Source: Planctomycetota bacterium
GTDB lineage: Bacteria; Planctomycetota; PUPC01; DSUN01
Assembly: GCA_035384565.1 (NCBI GenBank)
Contig: DAOOIT010000030.1
Location: 15,448 to 30,716, forward strand
Direction of reading: 5' to 3'
DNA: 15,269 nucleotides
The notes under the pieces were generated by a model that worked only from the letters and a program-made list of their open reading frames with translations, ran no database searches and was not told the origin of the DNA. Position 1 is the first letter of the stretch. Each line of letters begins with the position of its first letter. The translations under genes were made by a program, and so were the position numbers. This document shows, piece after piece, positions 14,432 to 15,269 of the stretch.

Positions 14432-14454
14432 CCATGGTTCACCAGAATCTACCA
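14432..14454 (-). promoter_or_regulatory. Three TGG boxes at 10-bp period over the mraZ copy 1 promoter
   Basis: On the minus strand TGG begins at 14454, 14444 and 14434, an exact 10-bp spacing (TGGTA, TGGTG, TGGTC). The boxes flank and run downstream of the -10 element, covering the expected transcription start. The period matches the MraZ-box pattern and the array at copy 2, though the fourth position is T rather than the G of the TGGGN consensus. Confidence 0.55.
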
Positions 14455-14474
14455 CTGACTCTCTCTGGTGTCAA
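14446..14474 (-). promoter_or_regulatory. Sigma70-type promoter of mraZ copy 1
   Basis: On the minus strand: TTGACA (-35, 14474-14469, perfect consensus), a 17-nt spacer, then TAGATT (-10, 14451-14446, four of six). The expected start is about 14439, giving a leader of about 70 nt to the GTG at 14370. It lies in the mraZ/comEC divergent region. Confidence 0.65.
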
Positions 14475-14493
14475 GGTATTTTCCGAGAATCCA

Positions 14494-14509
14494 CCATAAT
14501 TCACCACCA
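14494..14509 (-). promoter_or_regulatory. Upstream TGG boxes in the mraZ/comEC divergent region
   Basis: On the minus strand TGG(T/A)G-like units begin at 14509, 14506 and 14496; the 14506 and 14496 units are 10 bp apart (TGGTG-AATTA-TGGTG). They lie about 20 nt upstream of the mraZ copy 1 -35 element and roughly 25 nt from the comEC -35. They may be an auxiliary MraZ site, but their significance is uncertain. Confidence 0.35.
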
Positions 14510-14534
14510 CCGTTCGCGCGCTGCGTAAGCTCCC

Positions 14535-14563
14535 TTGCGTTTGGCAGGCGCCCAGCGTATCAT
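14535..14563 (+). promoter_or_regulatory. Candidate promoter of comEC
   Basis: On the plus strand: TTGCGT (-35, three of six), a 17-nt spacer, then TATCAT (-10, five of six). The predicted start is about 14570, some 20-30 nt before the comEC start codon. It is divergent from the mraZ copy 1 promoter. Confidence 0.45.
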
Positions 14564-14599
14564 CTCGGCATCGCTGGGCCACCGGACGGGGTGAGCGAG

Positions 14600-15269
14600 A
14601 TGGCGCAGGCGGGGCCAGATGAGAAGAGGCGCTTCCCGGCGTACCGGCCGCTGGTGCCGGCAGCCGTGGCGTTCGCGGCGGGCATCGCGGCCAGAGAGTT
14701 CCTGCGGTTGCCGCCGCTGGCTGTGTGGGGGGCGCTGATTGGCGCGCTGACGCTATTCCCTTTGCTTCGATGGGCGGGCCGCCGTGGCATGGCGCTCGGT
14801 TTCTTGTACATAGGCATTATGGGCGCGGGCTGGGTGCGGTTGGACGCGGCCGTGGGGCAACGGCCCGAGCACCACGTGGCGCGATTCCTGGGAGACCAGG
14901 GGCAGCTTGTCAAGCTCCGAGGGGTGGTTGCGAGCGATCCAGAGGTCCGAGAACTGCCGCCGGTGAGGCTGGCCGGCGATAGCCAGTGGCTGGCCAGCGA
15001 GGCATGCGAGGCCCGTTTCGACCTGGACGTGCTGGAAGCGCACGTTGGCGGGAGATGGCTCTCCGCAACAGGGCGGCTTCGGGTGGTGCAGCATGAGCCG
15101 TCGGTGACCCCCGGCTATGGGGACACCGTGGTGGCGACCGGCACGGCGCGGCTACCTTCGCCACCGAGCAATCCGGGCCAGATGGATGGAGCGACGCTGC
15201 TGCGTCGCAAAGGCATTGACGGCGTGCTGTCGCTTAGCGGCGGAGGGTTGACCGTGGAGGCGGGTCTGG
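14600..15269 (+). CDS. comEC: ComEC/Rec2-type competence membrane protein, N-terminal part (cut by window edge)
   Basis: The first 223 residues of a large membrane protein are visible. Two or three hydrophobic segments occur near residues 15-31, 39-56 and 64-78, followed by an extracytoplasmic domain with strands like LRGVVASDPE (106-115) and GDTVVATGTARLP (174-186). The sequence PPSNPGQMDGATLLRRKGID (188-207) matches the ComEC pattern in which a beta-domain (DUF4131-like) ends with an Asn-Pro-Gly-x-x-Asp segment before the main membrane domain. ComEC forms the channel for single-stranded DNA uptake in natural transformation. The channel and metallo-beta-lactamase-like domains lie beyond the edge. 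ATG at 14600 is used; an in-frame GTG at 14591 is equally possible. It reads away from mraZ. Function in uptake is inferred from the family. Confidence 0.8.
   Translation, partial: MAQAGPDEKRRFPAYRPLVPAAVAFAAGIAAREFLRLPPLAVWGALIGALTLFPLLRWAGRRGMALGFLYIGIMGAGWVRLDAAVGQRPEHHVARFLGDQGQLVKLRGVVASDPEVRELPPVRLAGDSQWLASEACEARFDLDVLEAHVGGRWLSATGRLRVVQHEPSVTPGYGDTVVATGTARLPSPPSNPGQMDGATLLRRKGIDGVLSLSGGGLTVEAGL

Overview
This window is most of a division and cell wall (dcw) gene cluster from a GC-rich, peptidoglycan-making bacterium. Twelve genes read on the minus strand, from mraZ at the right to a truncated ftsQ-like gene at the left edge. A divergent plus-strand gene, the start of comEC, fills the right end. 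I cannot name the species. The gene set implies a meso-diaminopimelate-type wall. The FtsQ-like N-terminus (a Pro-Pro-Trp-Cys stretch after the membrane anchor) and the small free-standing sigma-region-4 protein recall Planctomycetota/PVC-type genomes, but that is a weak inference.

Layout in the direction of transcription (right to left): mraZ copy 1 (about 13.93-14.37 kb), mraZ copy 2 (13.30-13.77 kb), a 311-nt gap without a recognisable gene, rsmH, ftsI, murE, a stand-alone GAF-domain gene, murF, a small sigma-region-4-like gene, ftsW, murG, murC, murB, ddl and ftsQ (cut by the window edge). From rsmH leftwards the genes are tightly packed. ATGA overlaps join ftsI/murE and GAF/murF, TGATG overlaps join sigma-like/ftsW and murC/murB, and an 8-nt overlap joins murB/ddl. 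The other spacings are 12-30 nt, with one of 70 nt between ftsW and murG, so translational coupling through a single operon is likely.

Together the genes encode cytoplasmic precursor synthesis (MurB, MurC, MurE, MurF, Ddl), lipid II formation (MurG), and septal polymerisation and cross-linking (FtsW, FtsI, FtsQ). RsmH modifies 16S rRNA and MraZ is the cluster's transcriptional regulator. Compared with the common order mraZ-rsmH-ftsL-ftsI-murE-murF-mraY-murD-ftsW-murG-murC-murB-ddl-ftsQ, ftsL, mraY and murD are absent. Two regulatory-looking genes are present instead: a GAF protein between murE and murF, and a sigma-region-4-like protein exactly where mraY-murD would sit.

The most informative non-coding signals are at the right. 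Each mraZ copy has its own sigma70-type promoter (TTGACA-17-TAGATT and TTGACG-17-TACAAT). Each also has an array of TGG repeats at an exact 10-bp period, resembling known MraZ-binding boxes; four lie between promoter 2 and the start codon of mraZ copy 2. These sites also show that both mraZ genes start at GTG codons downstream of the longest open frames. A terminator-like hairpin separates the two copies. A long hairpin and a plus-strand promoter-like sequence lie in the gap between mraZ copy 2 and rsmH. FtsI carries an internal tandem duplication in its N-terminal (pedestal) region.
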